The notes: generated by a model from the sequence alone, not told the origin. DNA of 64,000 bases from Gammaproteobacteria bacterium Ga0077536 (GCA_001464935.1 LNEL01000035.1:22612-86611), one strand, 5' to 3'. Shown: positions 1-10,044, counted from the first letter of the stretch. Made by a program: numbers and translations.

Positions 1-681
1 CTGATCCTCGATCTCGCACGCCGCGATGCGACGCGCGAGGACGTCGGCAAACTGACCGGCGCCGATCACGCCGCCGCGCAGGCGGCCATCAATCAACGCC
101 TCGTCGAACTCGCCGGCCAGGGGCTGCGCGTGGTGCGCCTGAAAGGCGGCGATCCGTTCATCTTCGGCCGCGGCGCCGAGGAACTCGCCGCACTGCGCGA
201 GCACGGCATCGAGTTCGACATCGTGCCCGGCATCACCGCGGCGCTCGGCTGCGCCGCCTATGCCGGCGTGCCGCTGACGCAGCGCGCGGTGGCACAGCAG
301 GTCACGCTGGTCACCGCGCACTGCGCGCGCTCGATGGACCGGCTCGACTGGCCGCTGCTCGCACAGGCACAGCACACGACGGTGTTCTACATGGGCGTCG
401 GTCACGCGGGCCTGATCGAGTCGCGGCTGCTGGCAGGCGGACGCGATCCGTCAACGCCGGTGGCGATCATCGAACGCGGCACGATGCCCGATCAGCGCAT
501 CACGCGCACCACGCTGTCCGGCCTTGGCGCCACAGTGATGGACCAGCGCGTGCAGGCGCCGGCGCTGATCGTCGTCGGTGAAGTGGCAGCGGCGGCGTCA
601 GCTTTTCCGTGGTTCGGTACATTGGCCGGGGCGACGGGTGAGACGGGCACCGCCGGCGGCCGGTTGATTGCCGCGGCCTGA
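1..681 (+). CDS. cobA: Uroporphyrinogen-III C-methyltransferase (SUMT), 5' truncated by the window
   Basis: C-terminal 226 residues of a SAM-dependent uroporphyrinogen-III methyltransferase, which makes precorrin-2 for siroheme or cobalamin. The frame is open from base 1. The visible start (LDLARRDATRED) corresponds to the region just after the first strand of the family; the hallmark VVRLKGGDPFIFGRG glycine-rich loop is encoded at about 130-174, followed by VPGITAALG and, late, the VVGEV strand typical of the SAM-binding domain. About 30-40 N-terminal residues, or an entire CysG N-terminal dehydrogenase/ferrochelatase domain, lie outside the window, so stand-alone cobA and cysG cannot be told apart. 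The C-terminal tail after VVGEV is Ala/Gly rich and poorly conserved. Family assignment is secure; the symbol is not. Confidence 0.9.
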   Translation: MILDLARRDATREDVGKLTGADHAAAQAAINQRLVELAGQGLRVVRLKGGDPFIFGRGAEELAALREHGIEFDIVPGITAALGCAAYAGVPLTQRAVAQQVTLVTAHCARSMDRLDWPLLAQAQHTTVFYMGVGHAGLIESRLLAGGRDPSTPVAIIERGTMPDQRITRTTLSGLGATVMDQRVQAPALIVVGEVAAAASAFPWFGTLAGATGETGTAGGRLIAAA

Positions 682-772
682 GCATCGACTGCCCAAGGCT
701 TTCATTCACCGACCAATCGCTGTCACCCAACGCCGCTGCCTGCCCCGCCGCAGCCGGCCGTGGGCAGCCTGT

Positions 773-778
773 TAGAAT
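773..778 (+). promoter_or_regulatory. Putative -10 element upstream of the alpha-2-macroglobulin gene
   Basis: TGTTAGAAT (TAGAAT at 773-778, preceded by TG at the extended -10 position) lies 29 bases before the ATG at 808. No good -35 hexamer is visible about 17 bases upstream. The same TGTTAGAAT string precedes yqhA at 14295. Prediction from motif only. Confidence 0.4.
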
Positions 779-807
779 GCCGGCGCCCTTCATTATCGGG
801 TGCCGCC

Positions 808-3800
808 ATGCGCCGTCTGTCCGTCCTTGCCTGTGCCCTCGGCCTGCTGGTCAGCGCTGCCGCCCTCGCTGCCCCCGAGGTCCAGGTCTTCACGCCCACC
901 GGCACCGTCAAGGGCGTGCGCCAGGTGCAGGTGCGCTTCAGCGAACCGATGGTCAGTTTCGGCGATCCCCGCGTCGCCGCCCCGTTCGCCGTCGACTGCG
1001 CCGCCGCCGGCGAGTCGCGCTGGGTCGATACGCGCAACTGGGTGTACGACTTCGCGCAGGATCTGCCGGGCGGTCTGCGTTGCCGCTTCACCCTGCAGCC
1101 CGACGCGCGTGCAGCGGATGGCACAGCGGTCACGGGGACACGCCAGTTCGAGTTCAGCACCGGCGGACCCGCCGTGCTGCAGACCGAACCATGGGAAGGC
1201 GGACAGATCGACGAGGAGCAGATCTTCCTGCTCGGGCTCGACGCGCCGGCCACACGCGCGAGCATCGAGGCCAATGCGCACTGCCGCGCGGAAGGCATCG
1301 TCGAGGCCATCGGTGTCGAGGTGCTGGAGGGCAAGGCGCGACGCGACGCGCTCGATGCCAACCCGTATTTCGTGCGCCGCTACGCGTCGGCCCGGCTCAA
1401 CGATCGCTACTACACGGAGATGATCGCGCGGCGGCCCGTGGAAGAAACTGCCGTGCGCGCGCGCTACGAGCAGTTGATCGACGGGCCCGACAGCGGACTG
1501 GTGGCCGTGCGGTGCCGCCAGCGCCTGCCGAGTGGCGTCAAGTTCGCGCTCGACTGGGGCCCGGGGATCCTCACGCCGCAGGGCGTGGCGAGCGACAGCC
1601 CGCAGTCGTTCACCTACGAGGTTCGCCCGGCCTTCCGTGCGACTTTCAATTGCGAACGCGTGAACCGCGCCGCGAAATGCATTCCCGCGCTGGGCATGAG
1701 CGTGAACTTCTCCGCGCCGATAGCGCGTGAACTCGCCGCTGCGATCCGTCTGCAGGCAGCGGATGGCAGCGAAGTGGCGCCGCGCCTCGATGGCAACGAC
1801 AATGACGCGTTCGTGCAGGGCGTGCGCTTCCGTGGTCCGCTGCCGGCGCGCAGCACCTTCACGCTGAGCCTGCCGCCGTCGCTGACCGATGACGCCGGCC
1901 GCCTGCTCGACAACCAGCAGGGCTTTCCGCTGACGGTCGCGACCGACGACGATCCACCGCTCGCGAAATTCGCCGCGACCTTCGGCATCGTCGAACTGGT
2001 CGGCGAACCGACGCTGCCCGTCACCGTGCGCAATCTCGAACCGAACATCCTGCGTCAGCCCGCGCCACCCGCGGCGCCGGCCCCGTCGCTGGCCGGCTTC
2101 GTCAGAGATCTCGCCGAGCGCGCCATTCCCGACGAGCCGCCCCCCGAAGCGCCGTTGGCCGTTGCCTCGATACGCGGCCGCGTGCTGAAGCTCGCGGGCG
2201 ACGACATCGCCGCGATCGGCCCGTGGTTCAACACGGTCGAAGAAGCGCAGCGCGACGTCTACGACTGGGACGAGGAAAAAGGCGAATACCTGCTGAAGAA
2301 GCGCGCCGGCGAAACCGAGGTCCTGCAGAAGACCCGCGACGCGGCGCTGCTCGAAGTGCCGCGCGGCGCGCCGGCCAAGGCTTTCGAAGTGATCGGCATT
2401 CCGCTGCGTGAGCCCGGTTTCTATGTCGTCGAACTCGCGAGTCCGCGGCTCGGCGCGACGCTGTTCGGCAAGGCAGGCACCTACTACGTGCAGTCGCTCG
2501 CGCTGGTGACGAACCTCGGCGTGCACCTGAAACTCGGCCGCGAATCTTCGTTGGTGTGGGTCACCGCGCTCGACAGCGGCAAGCCCGTCGCGCGCGCCGC
2601 GGTTTCGATTCGCGACTGTGCGGGCAATGTCCACTGGACCGGCCACACCGATGCGAGCGGCATCGCGACCATCGACGCCGCGTTGCCGCGATCCGAGGAC
2701 CGGCCCGCCTGCGACTGGAATTCGCGCGGGCTCGTCGCCGTCGCCAGCCTCGGCGAGGACACCGGATTCGTCGCATCGAACTGGAACGATGGCATCGCGA
2801 CCTGGCAGTTCGGCCTGCCGTCGCCGACGAACCCCGTGCCGCGGCTGACCACGACGATCTTCGATCGCACGCTGTTGCGGACCGGCGAAACGGTGCACAT
2901 GAAACACGTGATGCGCCAGCACAATGGCCAGGGCTTCGCGCACTGGACACCGCAGACGCTGTCGATGCGCATCCGTCACGAAGGCAGTGGCGACGAGTTC
3001 GCGTTCGACGCCGAACTGGACGCCGCCACCGGCAGCGGCACGTCGACGTGGGAAATTCCCGCCAACGCGCGCCTCGGCACCTATCAGGTCGAACTGCGCG
3101 ACGGCGAAGCGTGGCTGGCCGCTGGCAGCTTTCGCGTCGAGGCGTTTCGCGTGCCGCTGTTACGCGCCGACCTGCAGCCGCGCGGCGTGCCGCTGATCCG
3201 GCCGACCTCGCTCGCGCTCGACGTGCAACTGAACTATCTCGCCGGCGGGCCGGCCGGCGACCTGCCGGTGAACCTGCGCGGCGTGTTGCAGCCGCGCAGC
3301 GTCAGTTTCGCCGACTACCCCGATTTCGTGTTCATGAACGGCGATGTGCAGGAGGGCCTGACCGAACAGGCCGAACGCGCGTGGAGCGCCACCAACGACG
3401 AAGACGCCGGCAGCCGGACGCTCGGCACGCAGGCGGCGACGCTCGACGCGCAGGGTGGCGCGCGCCTCGCGCTGGCGTTGCCCGCCGATCTGACACTCGA
3501 CGGACAGCCGGCGACCCTGGTGGCCGATCTCGAGTATGCCGATCCGAACGGCGAAACCCTGACCGCCGCGACCTCCGTCGCGGTGTGGCCCGCTGCCGTC
3601 GTGCTCGGCCTGAAGCCCGACGGCTGGGCGCTGAGCCGCAAGGACTTCCGCTTCCAGGTCGTCGCGCTCGATCTGGACGGCGCCCCGCTGAAGGACGTCG
3701 AGATCAGCGTCGACCTGCTCCAGCGCAACACGTATTCGCACCGCAAGCGCCTCATTGGCGGCTTCTACGCGTACGAGCACAAGACCGAAGTGAAGAAGAT

Positions 3801-6660
3801 CGGCGCCGCGTGCAGCGGCCGCACCGATGCGCAGGGCCTGCTGAACTGTACGTCCAGTTCGCCGGTGTCGGGGAATCTGATCCTGAAAGCCACAACACGC
3901 GACGCCGACGGGCATCCGAGCGTCGTCCACCGTGATGTCTGGGTCGCCGGCGACGACGACTGGTGGTACGCGATCGCCGATCACGACCGCATGGATCTGA
4001 TCCCGGAGCGCAAACGCTACGAGCCCGGCGAGACTGCGCGCCTGCAGGTGCGGATGCCCTTCCGCTCGGCGCGCGCGCTGGTGACGGTCGAACGCGAGGG
4101 CGTCATCGAATCCTTCGTCACCACGCTCGAAGGACGCGCGCCGGTGATCGAACTGCCGATCCGCGGGCATCACGCGCCGAACATGTTCGTTTCCGTGCTG
4201 GCCGTGCGCGGGCGCGACAGCGAGGTGCAGCCGACCGCGCTCGTCGACCTCGGGCGTCCCGCCTACAAGCTCGGCATGACGACACTGCGCGTCGGCTGGC
4301 GCACGCACGAACTGAACGTCCGGGTGCAGCCGGCACAGTCGGCGTATCGCGTGCGCGACAAGGCGGTGATCGATCTCGACGTCACGCGCGCCGATGGCAA
4401 GCCGCTCGGCGCCGACGCCGAGCTCGCGCTGGCGGCCGTCGATGAAGGGCTGCTCGAACTGCGGCCGAACGACAGCTGGGCGCTGCTCGAGACGATGATG
4501 GGCCAGCGCGGCATCGAGGTGCAGACTTCGACCGCGCAGATGCAGGTGGTCGGTCGCCGGCACTACGGCCGCAAGGCGGTGGCGCCCGGTGGTGGCGGCG
4601 GCGCCGGCGGCGCGAACCGCTCACTGTTCGACACGCTGCTCCACTGGCAGCCGCGCGTGAAACTCGACGCCCGCGGCCACGCGCGCGTCGTGGTACCGCT
4701 CAACGATTCGCTGACGAGCTTCCGCATCGCCGCGGTCGCGACTGCCGGTGCCGGCCATTTCGGCACCGGCAGCGCGAGCATCCGCACGACGCAGGACCTG
4801 ATGCTGTTCTCGGGGCTGCCACCGATCGTGCGCGCCGGCGATCGCTATCGCGCGATGTTCACGGTGCGCAACGCGGGCGAGCGCGCGCTGAACGCGCGCG
4901 TCACGCCGCAAGTGCGCGTGGACGACGCCACGCCGCTGCCGGCGCTCGCCGCGCAGGAAGTCTCGCTCGAGGCCGGCGCCGCGCGCGAACTTGCGTGGGA
5001 GGTCGAGGCGCCCGCCGACGGCAGTCGCCTGCACTGGACGATCGCGGCGACGACGCTCGTCGGCACCGGGGACGCCACGACGGACACCCTCGAAGTCGGC
5101 CAGCGCGTGATCCCGGCGCTTCCCGTCCGCACTTTCCAGGCCACGCTGACGCAGTTGACTGCGCCGCTGGCCCTGCCGGTGGCGCAGCCGGCCGATGCCT
5201 TGCCGGGGCGCGGTGGCGTCGGCGTGAAGCTGCAGGCGCGGCTCGCCGACAGTCTCGATGGCGTGCGCGACTACATGAACGCCTATCCGTACCGCTGCCT
5301 CGAACAGCAGGTGTCGCGCGCGATCGCGCTGCAGGATGACGCGCTGTGGCAGGGACTGATGAACGAACTGCCGGCGTACCTCGACAGTGATGGTCTCGCG
5401 AAGTATTTCCCGACACCGGGCCAGGGCAGCGACGTCCTGTCATCGTACCTGCTCGCCATCGCGGCCGAAGCGGGCCTGGACATTCCGGAGAGCGCGCGGC
5501 AGCGTCTGCGCCAGGGCCTGGTCTCGTTCATCGAAGGACGACTCAACCGCGACTCGCCGCTCGCAACGGCCGATCTCGTGTTGCGCAAGCTCGCTGCGAT
5601 CGAGGCGCTGAGCCGCTATCCCGACGGCATCAGCCAGAGCTGGCTCGACAGCCTCGACCTGGAGCCCACGCTGTGGCCGACCTCCGGGGTGCTCGACTTC
5701 ATCGACATCCTGCGCCGGCATGACGCGTTTCCCGATCGCGATGCGCGTCTGACCCAGGCGCTCGGCATCCTGCGCGCGCGCATCAATCTACAGGGCACGA
5801 CGATGTCCTTCTCCACCGAAGAACGCGACGCGCTGTGGTGGTTGATGCTGTCGGCCGACGTCAATGCGAACCGCGCGCTGCTGAGCGTGCTCGAGCGCGC
5901 CGACTGGGCCGATGACGTGCCGCGCCTGGTCACCGGCACCCTTGGACGCCAGCAGCGCGGACACTGGGACACGACCACGGCCAATGCGTGGGGCACGCTC
6001 GCGTTGCAGCGCTTCTCCGCGCGCTTCGAGTCGGCGGCGGTGACGGGCACGACGCGGGCGACGCTGGACGGCCAGCGCTTCGATGCCACCTGGCAGGCGG
6101 CCGACACGCAGCCTGCGCACGAATTCGCGTGGCCTGCCGCACCGTCGACGCTGGCCGTCGCGCACGACGGCGGCGGTGCCCCGTGGCTCAGCGTCCAGAG
6201 TCGCGCGGCGATTCCGCTGCGCGCGCCGCTGTTCACCGGCTATCGCATCACGCGCACCGTCACGCCCGTGCACCAGCGCACTGCTGGCCGCTGGCAGCGC
6301 GGCGACGTCTACCGCGTGCGGCTCGAACTCCACGCGCAGTCGGACATGACCTGGGTCGTCGTCAACGACCCACTGCCGGCCGGCGCCACGGCGCTCGGGA
6401 GTGGGCTCGGGCGCGGCAGCCCGGCGCTGACCGGCGCGTCCGGACCCGCCGGCCCGATCACACCGATGTTCGAGGAACGGCGCCAGGACGTCTTTCACGC
6501 CTATTTCGACTTCGTGCCGAAGGGCGGATTCAGCGTCGAGTACACCGTGCGCCTCAACAATGCCGGCCACTTCCAGTTGCCGCCGACACGCGTCGAGGCG
6601 ATGTATGCGCCGGAGATGTTCGGCGAACTGCCGAACGCCACGGTGACGGTCGAGCCGTGA
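808..6660 (+). CDS. Bacterial alpha-2-macroglobulin family protein with thioester
   Basis: 1950-residue periplasmic protease trap of the bacterial alpha-2-macroglobulin (MG/ECAM) family. I start it at ATG 808 because it gives a clean signal peptide (MRRLSVLACALGLLVSAAALA, cleaved near AAP); a GTG at 760 in the same frame would put 16 unlikely residues ahead of it. There is no lipobox, so unlike E. coli YfhM it is predicted soluble or anchored only by an uncleaved segment. The CLEQ thioester motif, with PYR before it, is at about residue 1497, so the covalent protease-trapping chemistry should be intact. A Gly-rich stretch (APGGGGGAGGA) at about 1270 lies where the bait/flexible region is expected. 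The stop overlaps the start of pbpC (GTGA), the usual genomic pairing: the trap is thought to protect cells when the wall is breached and PbpC repairs it. Confidence 0.95.
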   Translation: MRRLSVLACALGLLVSAAALAAPEVQVFTPTGTVKGVRQVQVRFSEPMVSFGDPRVAAPFAVDCAAAGESRWVDTRNWVYDFAQDLPGGLRCRFTLQPDARAADGTAVTGTRQFEFSTGGPAVLQTEPWEGGQIDEEQIFLLGLDAPATRASIEANAHCRAEGIVEAIGVEVLEGKARRDALDANPYFVRRYASARLNDRYYTEMIARRPVEETAVRARYEQLIDGPDSGLVAVRCRQRLPSGVKFALDWGPGILTPQGVASDSPQSFTYEVRPAFRATFNCERVNRAAKCIPALGMSVNFSAPIARELAAAIRLQAADGSEVAPRLDGNDNDAFVQGVRFRGPLPARSTFTLSLPPSLTDDAGRLLDNQQGFPLTVATDDDPPLAKFAATFGIVELVGEPTLPVTVRNLEPNILRQPAPPAAPAPSLAGFVRDLAERAIPDEPPPEAPLAVASIRGRVLKLAGDDIAAIGPWFNTVEEAQRDVYDWDEEKGEYLLKKRAGETEVLQKTRDAALLEVPRGAPAKAFEVIGIPLREPGFYVVELASPRLGATLFGKAGTYYVQSLALVTNLGVHLKLGRESSLVWVTALDSGKPVARAAVSIRDCAGNVHWTGHTDASGIATIDAALPRSEDRPACDWNSRGLVAVASLGEDTGFVASNWNDGIATWQFGLPSPTNPVPRLTTTIFDRTLLRTGETVHMKHVMRQHNGQGFAHWTPQTLSMRIRHEGSGDEFAFDAELDAATGSGTSTWEIPANARLGTYQVELRDGEAWLAAGSFRVEAFRVPLLRADLQPRGVPLIRPTSLALDVQLNYLAGGPAGDLPVNLRGVLQPRSVSFADYPDFVFMNGDVQEGLTEQAERAWSATNDEDAGSRTLGTQAATLDAQGGARLALALPADLTLDGQPATLVADLEYADPNGETLTAATSVAVWPAAVVLGLKPDGWALSRKDFRFQVVALDLDGAPLKDVEISVDLLQRNTYSHRKRLIGGFYAYEHKTEVKKIGAACSGRTDAQGLLNCTSSSPVSGNLILKATTRDADGHPSVVHRDVWVAGDDDWWYAIADHDRMDLIPERKRYEPGETARLQVRMPFRSARALVTVEREGVIESFVTTLEGRAPVIELPIRGHHAPNMFVSVLAVRGRDSEVQPTALVDLGRPAYKLGMTTLRVGWRTHELNVRVQPAQSAYRVRDKAVIDLDVTRADGKPLGADAELALAAVDEGLLELRPNDSWALLETMMGQRGIEVQTSTAQMQVVGRRHYGRKAVAPGGGGGAGGANRSLFDTLLHWQPRVKLDARGHARVVVPLNDSLTSFRIAAVATAGAGHFGTGSASIRTTQDLMLFSGLPPIVRAGDRYRAMFTVRNAGERALNARVTPQVRVDDATPLPALAAQEVSLEAGAARELAWEVEAPADGSRLHWTIAATTLVGTGDATTDTLEVGQRVIPALPVRTFQATLTQLTAPLALPVAQPADALPGRGGVGVKLQARLADSLDGVRDYMNAYPYRCLEQQVSRAIALQDDALWQGLMNELPAYLDSDGLAKYFPTPGQGSDVLSSYLLAIAAEAGLDIPESARQRLRQGLVSFIEGRLNRDSPLATADLVLRKLAAIEALSRYPDGISQSWLDSLDLEPTLWPTSGVLDFIDILRRHDAFPDRDARLTQALGILRARINLQGTTMSFSTEERDALWWLMLSADVNANRALLSVLERADWADDVPRLVTGTLGRQQRGHWDTTTANAWGTLALQRFSARFESAAVTGTTRATLDGQRFDATWQAADTQPAHEFAWPAAPSTLAVAHDGGGAPWLSVQSRAAIPLRAPLFTGYRITRTVTPVHQRTAGRWQRGDVYRVRLELHAQSDMTWVVVNDPLPAGATALGSGLGRGSPALTGASGPAGPITPMFEERRQDVFHAYFDFVPKGGFSVEYTVRLNNAGHFQLPPTRVEAMYAPEMFGELPNATVTVEP

Positions 6661-8834
6661 AGCGCGCCGTCGCAGGCGCGCTGTTGGCGCTGGCCGCCGG
6701 CCAGCTGCCGGCCGCGCCGCCAGACTTCGAGGCCGTGCAGGCTCTGCATCCACCGAGCGAATCGCGCCTGCTCGATCGTCACGGCGCCCTGCTGCACGAA
6801 CGGCGCACCGATCCCGCGCGCCGACGCGGGCAGTGGGTCGCGCTCGACGCCATCTCGCCGCGTCTGCGTGAGACGGTGATTGCGCTCGAGGACCATCGCT
6901 TCGAACGTCACGCCGGCGTCGACTGGCTCGCGCTCGCCGCCGCCGCGCGCGACACGCTGCGCGGCCGCGCGCGCGGTGCCAGCACGATCAGCATGCAGGT
7001 GGCGGCCCAGCTCGACCCCGCGCTGCGCGCGCACGCGCGCCGCAGCTGGCGGCAGAAGTGGCGACAGATGCGGGCCGCACGTGCGCTCGAAACCGCGTGG
7101 CCGAAGGCCAGCATCCTCGAAGCCTATCTCAACCTCGCGAGCTATCGCGGGGAACTGCAGGGTGTCGACAGCGCGGCGCGCGCGCTGTTCGGCAAAGCGC
7201 CCGCCGCGCTCGATGGCCATGAGGCGCTGCTGATGAGCCTGTTGCTGCGCAGTCCGAATGCGCGCGCCGGCCGCGTCGCGCAGCGCGCCTGCGCGCTCGC
7301 ACCGCGATTCGCACTGGACTGCGCGCGCCTCACGGCCCTCGCACAGCACGCACTCGCGGGCCCGGCCCGCCTGCCGGCGGCGGCCAGTCTCGCGCCGCAC
7401 GTCGCGCAGCGCCTGCTCGAACGCGGCACCGCGCATACGACGAGCAGCCTCGACGCGCACCTCCAGCAGTTCGCGCGCGACAGCCTGCAGCGCCAGCTGC
7501 GTCTGCTCGCGCCGCGCCACGTGCGCGATGGCGCGGTACTCGTCGTCGACAACGCCACCGGCGAGGTGCTCGCCTATGTCGGCAACGGCGGCGAGCTGTC
7601 GTCGGCCCGTCACGTCGACGGTGTGCGCGCGCAGCGCCAGGCCGGCTCGACGTTGAAACCGTTTCTTTATCAGCTCGTGATCGAACGCCGCCTGCTGACG
7701 GCCGCCTCTCTGCTCGAAGACAGTCCGGTGAACCTGCAGACCCCGACCGGCCTGTACGTGCCGCAGAACTACGACCGCAGCTTCCGCGGACTCGTGAGCC
7801 TGCGCGCGAGCCTCGCCGGTTCGCTGAACGTGCCGGCGGTGCGCACGCTGATGCTGCTGGGACCGGATACGCTGGTCGAACGTCTGCGCACGCTCGGCTT
7901 CGAGGATCTCGATCGCGACGGAGACTATTACGGTTACGCGCTCGCGCTCGGCTCGCCCGAGGTCACGCTGTGGGAACTCGTCAATGCGTATCGTCAGCTC
8001 GCCACCGGCAGCGGCCACACCGCTTTGCGGCTGACGCCTGTCGAAGGGCCTCGCGCAGGACCTGCCGACAGCCCGGGCAACGTGCCACCGGTCGCCGCGG
8101 CGCGGGCGGCGGCCGGCTTCGTCATCGGCGACGTGCTCGCCGATCGCGACAGCCGCAGCGCTTCCTTCGGCGTCGACAATGCGTTGAACCTGCCGTTCTG
8201 GGCCGCGGTCAAGACCGGCACCAGCAAGCAGATGCGCGACAACTGGTGCATCGGGTATACGACGCGCTACACGGTGGGCGTGTGGATCGGCAATTTCGAC
8301 GGCGCGCCGATGTGGGAGGTGTCGGGCCTGAGCGGCGCAGCGCCGATCTGGGCGGACCTCATGCGCGAGCTGCATGCCGACGCGCCGCCATCACCCCCGC
8401 GGCCTCCCGCCCATGTCGAACGCCAGCGCGTGACGTTCGACGACTCACGCGAACCCGCGCGAGACGAGTGGTTCCTGCGCGGCACGGCAACCACGCGGAT
8501 CGCAGCCCACGCCCCCGCGCGCGTGGCGCCGCGCATCGCCTATCCCGGGCCGGACAGCATCCTGGTGGTGGATCCCGATATTCCGGCCGCGCACCAGCGC
8601 GTGTACTTTCGCATGCGACCGCCCCGCGCGGGCCTCGCGTGGTCGCTGAACGACACGCCGATGGCCGCCGACAGCGCCTGGCGTCCACGCCCCGGACGCT
8701 TCGTGCTGAAACTCGTCGACGCCGCCGGCACCGAACTCGATCGCGTGCAGTTCACGGTGCGTGGCAACACACCAAAGCTCGCGTCAGCGACAGGGGAAGG
8801 CCTCGGCATAGGCGGCGTTGATCAGACGCGTTGA
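6657..8834 (+). CDS. pbpC: Penicillin-binding protein 1C, bifunctional peptidoglycan glycosyltransferase/transpeptidase
   Basis: 725-residue PBP1C, close to the usual 770. Start is the GTG that overlaps the upstream stop by 4 bases, implying translational coupling. Order of domains: hydrophobic N-terminus (signal/anchor), GT51 glycosyltransferase with EDHRF (residues 78-82) and GASTISMQ (107-114), transpeptidase with nucleophile motif STLK (Ser about 331), SLN, and KTGTS (Lys about 519), and a C-terminal BiPBP_C-type beta domain starting near RIAYPGPDS. All catalytic motifs are present, so both polymerase and crosslinking activities are expected in the periplasm. Its last 51 bases overlap the 3' end of the convergent Rap1a-like gene. 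Confidence 0.95.
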   Translation: MKRAVAGALLALAAGQLPAAPPDFEAVQALHPPSESRLLDRHGALLHERRTDPARRRGQWVALDAISPRLRETVIALEDHRFERHAGVDWLALAAAARDTLRGRARGASTISMQVAAQLDPALRAHARRSWRQKWRQMRAARALETAWPKASILEAYLNLASYRGELQGVDSAARALFGKAPAALDGHEALLMSLLLRSPNARAGRVAQRACALAPRFALDCARLTALAQHALAGPARLPAAASLAPHVAQRLLERGTAHTTSSLDAHLQQFARDSLQRQLRLLAPRHVRDGAVLVVDNATGEVLAYVGNGGELSSARHVDGVRAQRQAGSTLKPFLYQLVIERRLLTAASLLEDSPVNLQTPTGLYVPQNYDRSFRGLVSLRASLAGSLNVPAVRTLMLLGPDTLVERLRTLGFEDLDRDGDYYGYALALGSPEVTLWELVNAYRQLATGSGHTALRLTPVEGPRAGPADSPGNVPPVAAARAAAGFVIGDVLADRDSRSASFGVDNALNLPFWAAVKTGTSKQMRDNWCIGYTTRYTVGVWIGNFDGAPMWEVSGLSGAAPIWADLMRELHADAPPSPPRPPAHVERQRVTFDDSREPARDEWFLRGTATTRIAAHAPARVAPRIAYPGPDSILVVDPDIPAAHQRVYFRMRPPRAGLAWSLNDTPMAADSAWRPRPGRFVLKLVDAAGTELDRVQFTVRGNTPKLASATGEGLGIGGVDQTR

Positions 8835-9161
8835 CGGTTCGTCGAGGTCGCTGTCGCTGTCAGCGGCCAGCAGAAACCGTAGCACGATCTCGCGCAGGCG
8901 CGCCGGGGGGACGCCTTCAGGCATGCACCACTGCGCGCTGCCGAGCCCCCAGGCCGCGACCACATCGTGCATGTCGGCGATGATGATGAGCTCGTTGAGG
9001 CAGGCACCGACGCGCCGCTCGTCGCGGCAGCGGGCGAGCAGTTCATGACCGTCGACGGGCGCCGGCGCCGCGAGCGACACGCTGAGCGGCGCGGCCAGCA
9101 GTGACATGAGCAGGCCGCAGCGCCCTGCACGGCCGATGGAATGACGGAGGCCTGTCTTCAT
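8784..9161 (-). CDS. Rap1a/Tai-like small secreted protein
   Basis: 125 residues starting at ATG 9161. A signal peptide is clear (hydrophobic LLMSLLAAPLSVSLAAPAP). The mature part follows the Rap1a/Tai pattern: an LLARCRD opening, a central helix with ACLNELI, then WCMPEGV, ARLREIVLRFL, and an AEAFPCR ending with paired cysteines. The founding family members are immunity proteins against type VI secreted amidases of the Ssp/Tae4 kind, but many relatives are orphans. No toxin or secretion gene is near here. The 3' end overlaps pbpC on the opposite strand by 51 bases. Family call is by motif recognition; immunity function is unproven. Confidence 0.7.
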   Translation of the reverse strand: MKTGLRHSIGRAGRCGLLMSLLAAPLSVSLAAPAPVDGHELLARCRDERRVGACLNELIIIADMHDVVAAWGLGSAQWCMPEGVPPARLREIVLRFLLAADSDSDLDEPSTRLINAAYAEAFPCR

Positions 9162-9184
9162 GTCTGTGCTCCCGACGCCGCGAT

Positions 9185-9212
9185 GCCCCTGACCCGGCAA
9201 ACTTGCTACGAT
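9185..9212 (+). promoter_or_regulatory. Candidate promoter giving a leaderless transcript
   Basis: CTGACC (9185-9190) and TGCTACGAT with -10 TACGAT (9207-9212), spacer 16. The -10 ends 7 bases before the ATG at 9220, so transcription would begin at or next to the start codon; there is no Shine-Dalgarno-like purine run in between. Motif-based. Confidence 0.4.
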
Positions 9213-9219
9213 CCTGCCC

Positions 9220-10044
9220 ATGAAACCGCATTGGGAATTGAACGACCTGCACTGGGATCAACTGATTCCGGCCGCGGTCAGTCCGGCGCTGCTGCAGACC
9301 GTGAAGACGGCGGCGCTCATCGAGGCCAACAGCGGCGATTACGTCAGCTATCTGCACAATGTGTTCGCCGGCGACGACGCGTTCAAGGCGGCCGCGGACC
9401 GCTGGGGCGACGAAGAAGCCCAGCACGGCCTCGCGCTCGGACGCTGGGCCGAACTGGTCGACCCGAACTTCGATTTCGCGCAGGCGCTGGCGCGCTTCCG
9501 CGCCGGCTACCGCATCCCGGTCGATGCCGCGGCGTCGGTGCGCGGCTCGCGCACCGGCGAGCTCGTCGCGCGCTGCGTCGTCGAATCCGGCACCTGCTCA
9601 TTCTACTCGGCGCTGCGCGATGCCGCGCCCGATCCGGTGCTGCGCGATATCTGCCACCGCATCGCGCAGGACGAAGCGCAGCACTTCCGCCTGTTCAAGA
9701 CCCACCTCGAGCGCTATCAGCAACGCGAGCCGCTGTCGACGTACGCGCGCGCGAAGATCGCGCTCGGCCGCATTTTCGAAACCAGTGACGACGAGCTTTC
9801 TTACGCCTATTTCAGCGCCAACGCCCCGGCCGACGCCCGCTACGATCGCGTGCGCTTCGGCACCGCCTACTGGCGGCGGGCGATGAGCTTCTACGCGCAA
9901 CGCCATCTGCAGGGCGCGGCGCACATGGTCACGGTGGCGATCGGCAGCGCGCGGCTCAGCCGCTGGACCCGGCCGCTGGGCCGCCTGCTGTGGATGGCCA
10001 CCCGCTGGCGGCTGCGTCGGCTCGAGGCCCAGGGCGCCGACTGA
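9220..10044 (+). CDS. Ferritin-like di-iron protein
   Basis: 274 residues, cytoplasmic, with a four-helix di-iron pattern: E35, E66-x2-H69 (in DEEAQH), E122 and E152-x2-H155 (in DEAQH). This two-fold ExxH arrangement is that of the ferritin-like/acyl-ACP desaturase-related superfamily, so an O2- or peroxide-activating di-iron centre is expected. The spacing between the two halves (about 86 residues) is larger than in rubrerythrins and no rubredoxin-type CxxC domain is present. The last third (helical, Arg-rich) is not recognised. Substrate unknown. It is transcribed alone and converges on the sterol-desaturase-like gene. Confidence 0.75.
   Translation: MKPHWELNDLHWDQLIPAAVSPALLQTVKTAALIEANSGDYVSYLHNVFAGDDAFKAAADRWGDEEAQHGLALGRWAELVDPNFDFAQALARFRAGYRIPVDAAASVRGSRTGELVARCVVESGTCSFYSALRDAAPDPVLRDICHRIAQDEAQHFRLFKTHLERYQQREPLSTYARAKIALGRIFETSDDELSYAYFSANAPADARYDRVRFGTAYWRRAMSFYAQRHLQGAAHMVTVAIGSARLSRWTRPLGRLLWMATRWRLRRLEAQGAD

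Noticed and set aside
793..2979. Long open frame antisense to the alpha-2-macroglobulin gene
   Set aside because: Arg-rich, low complexity, no start context; a by-product of high GC.
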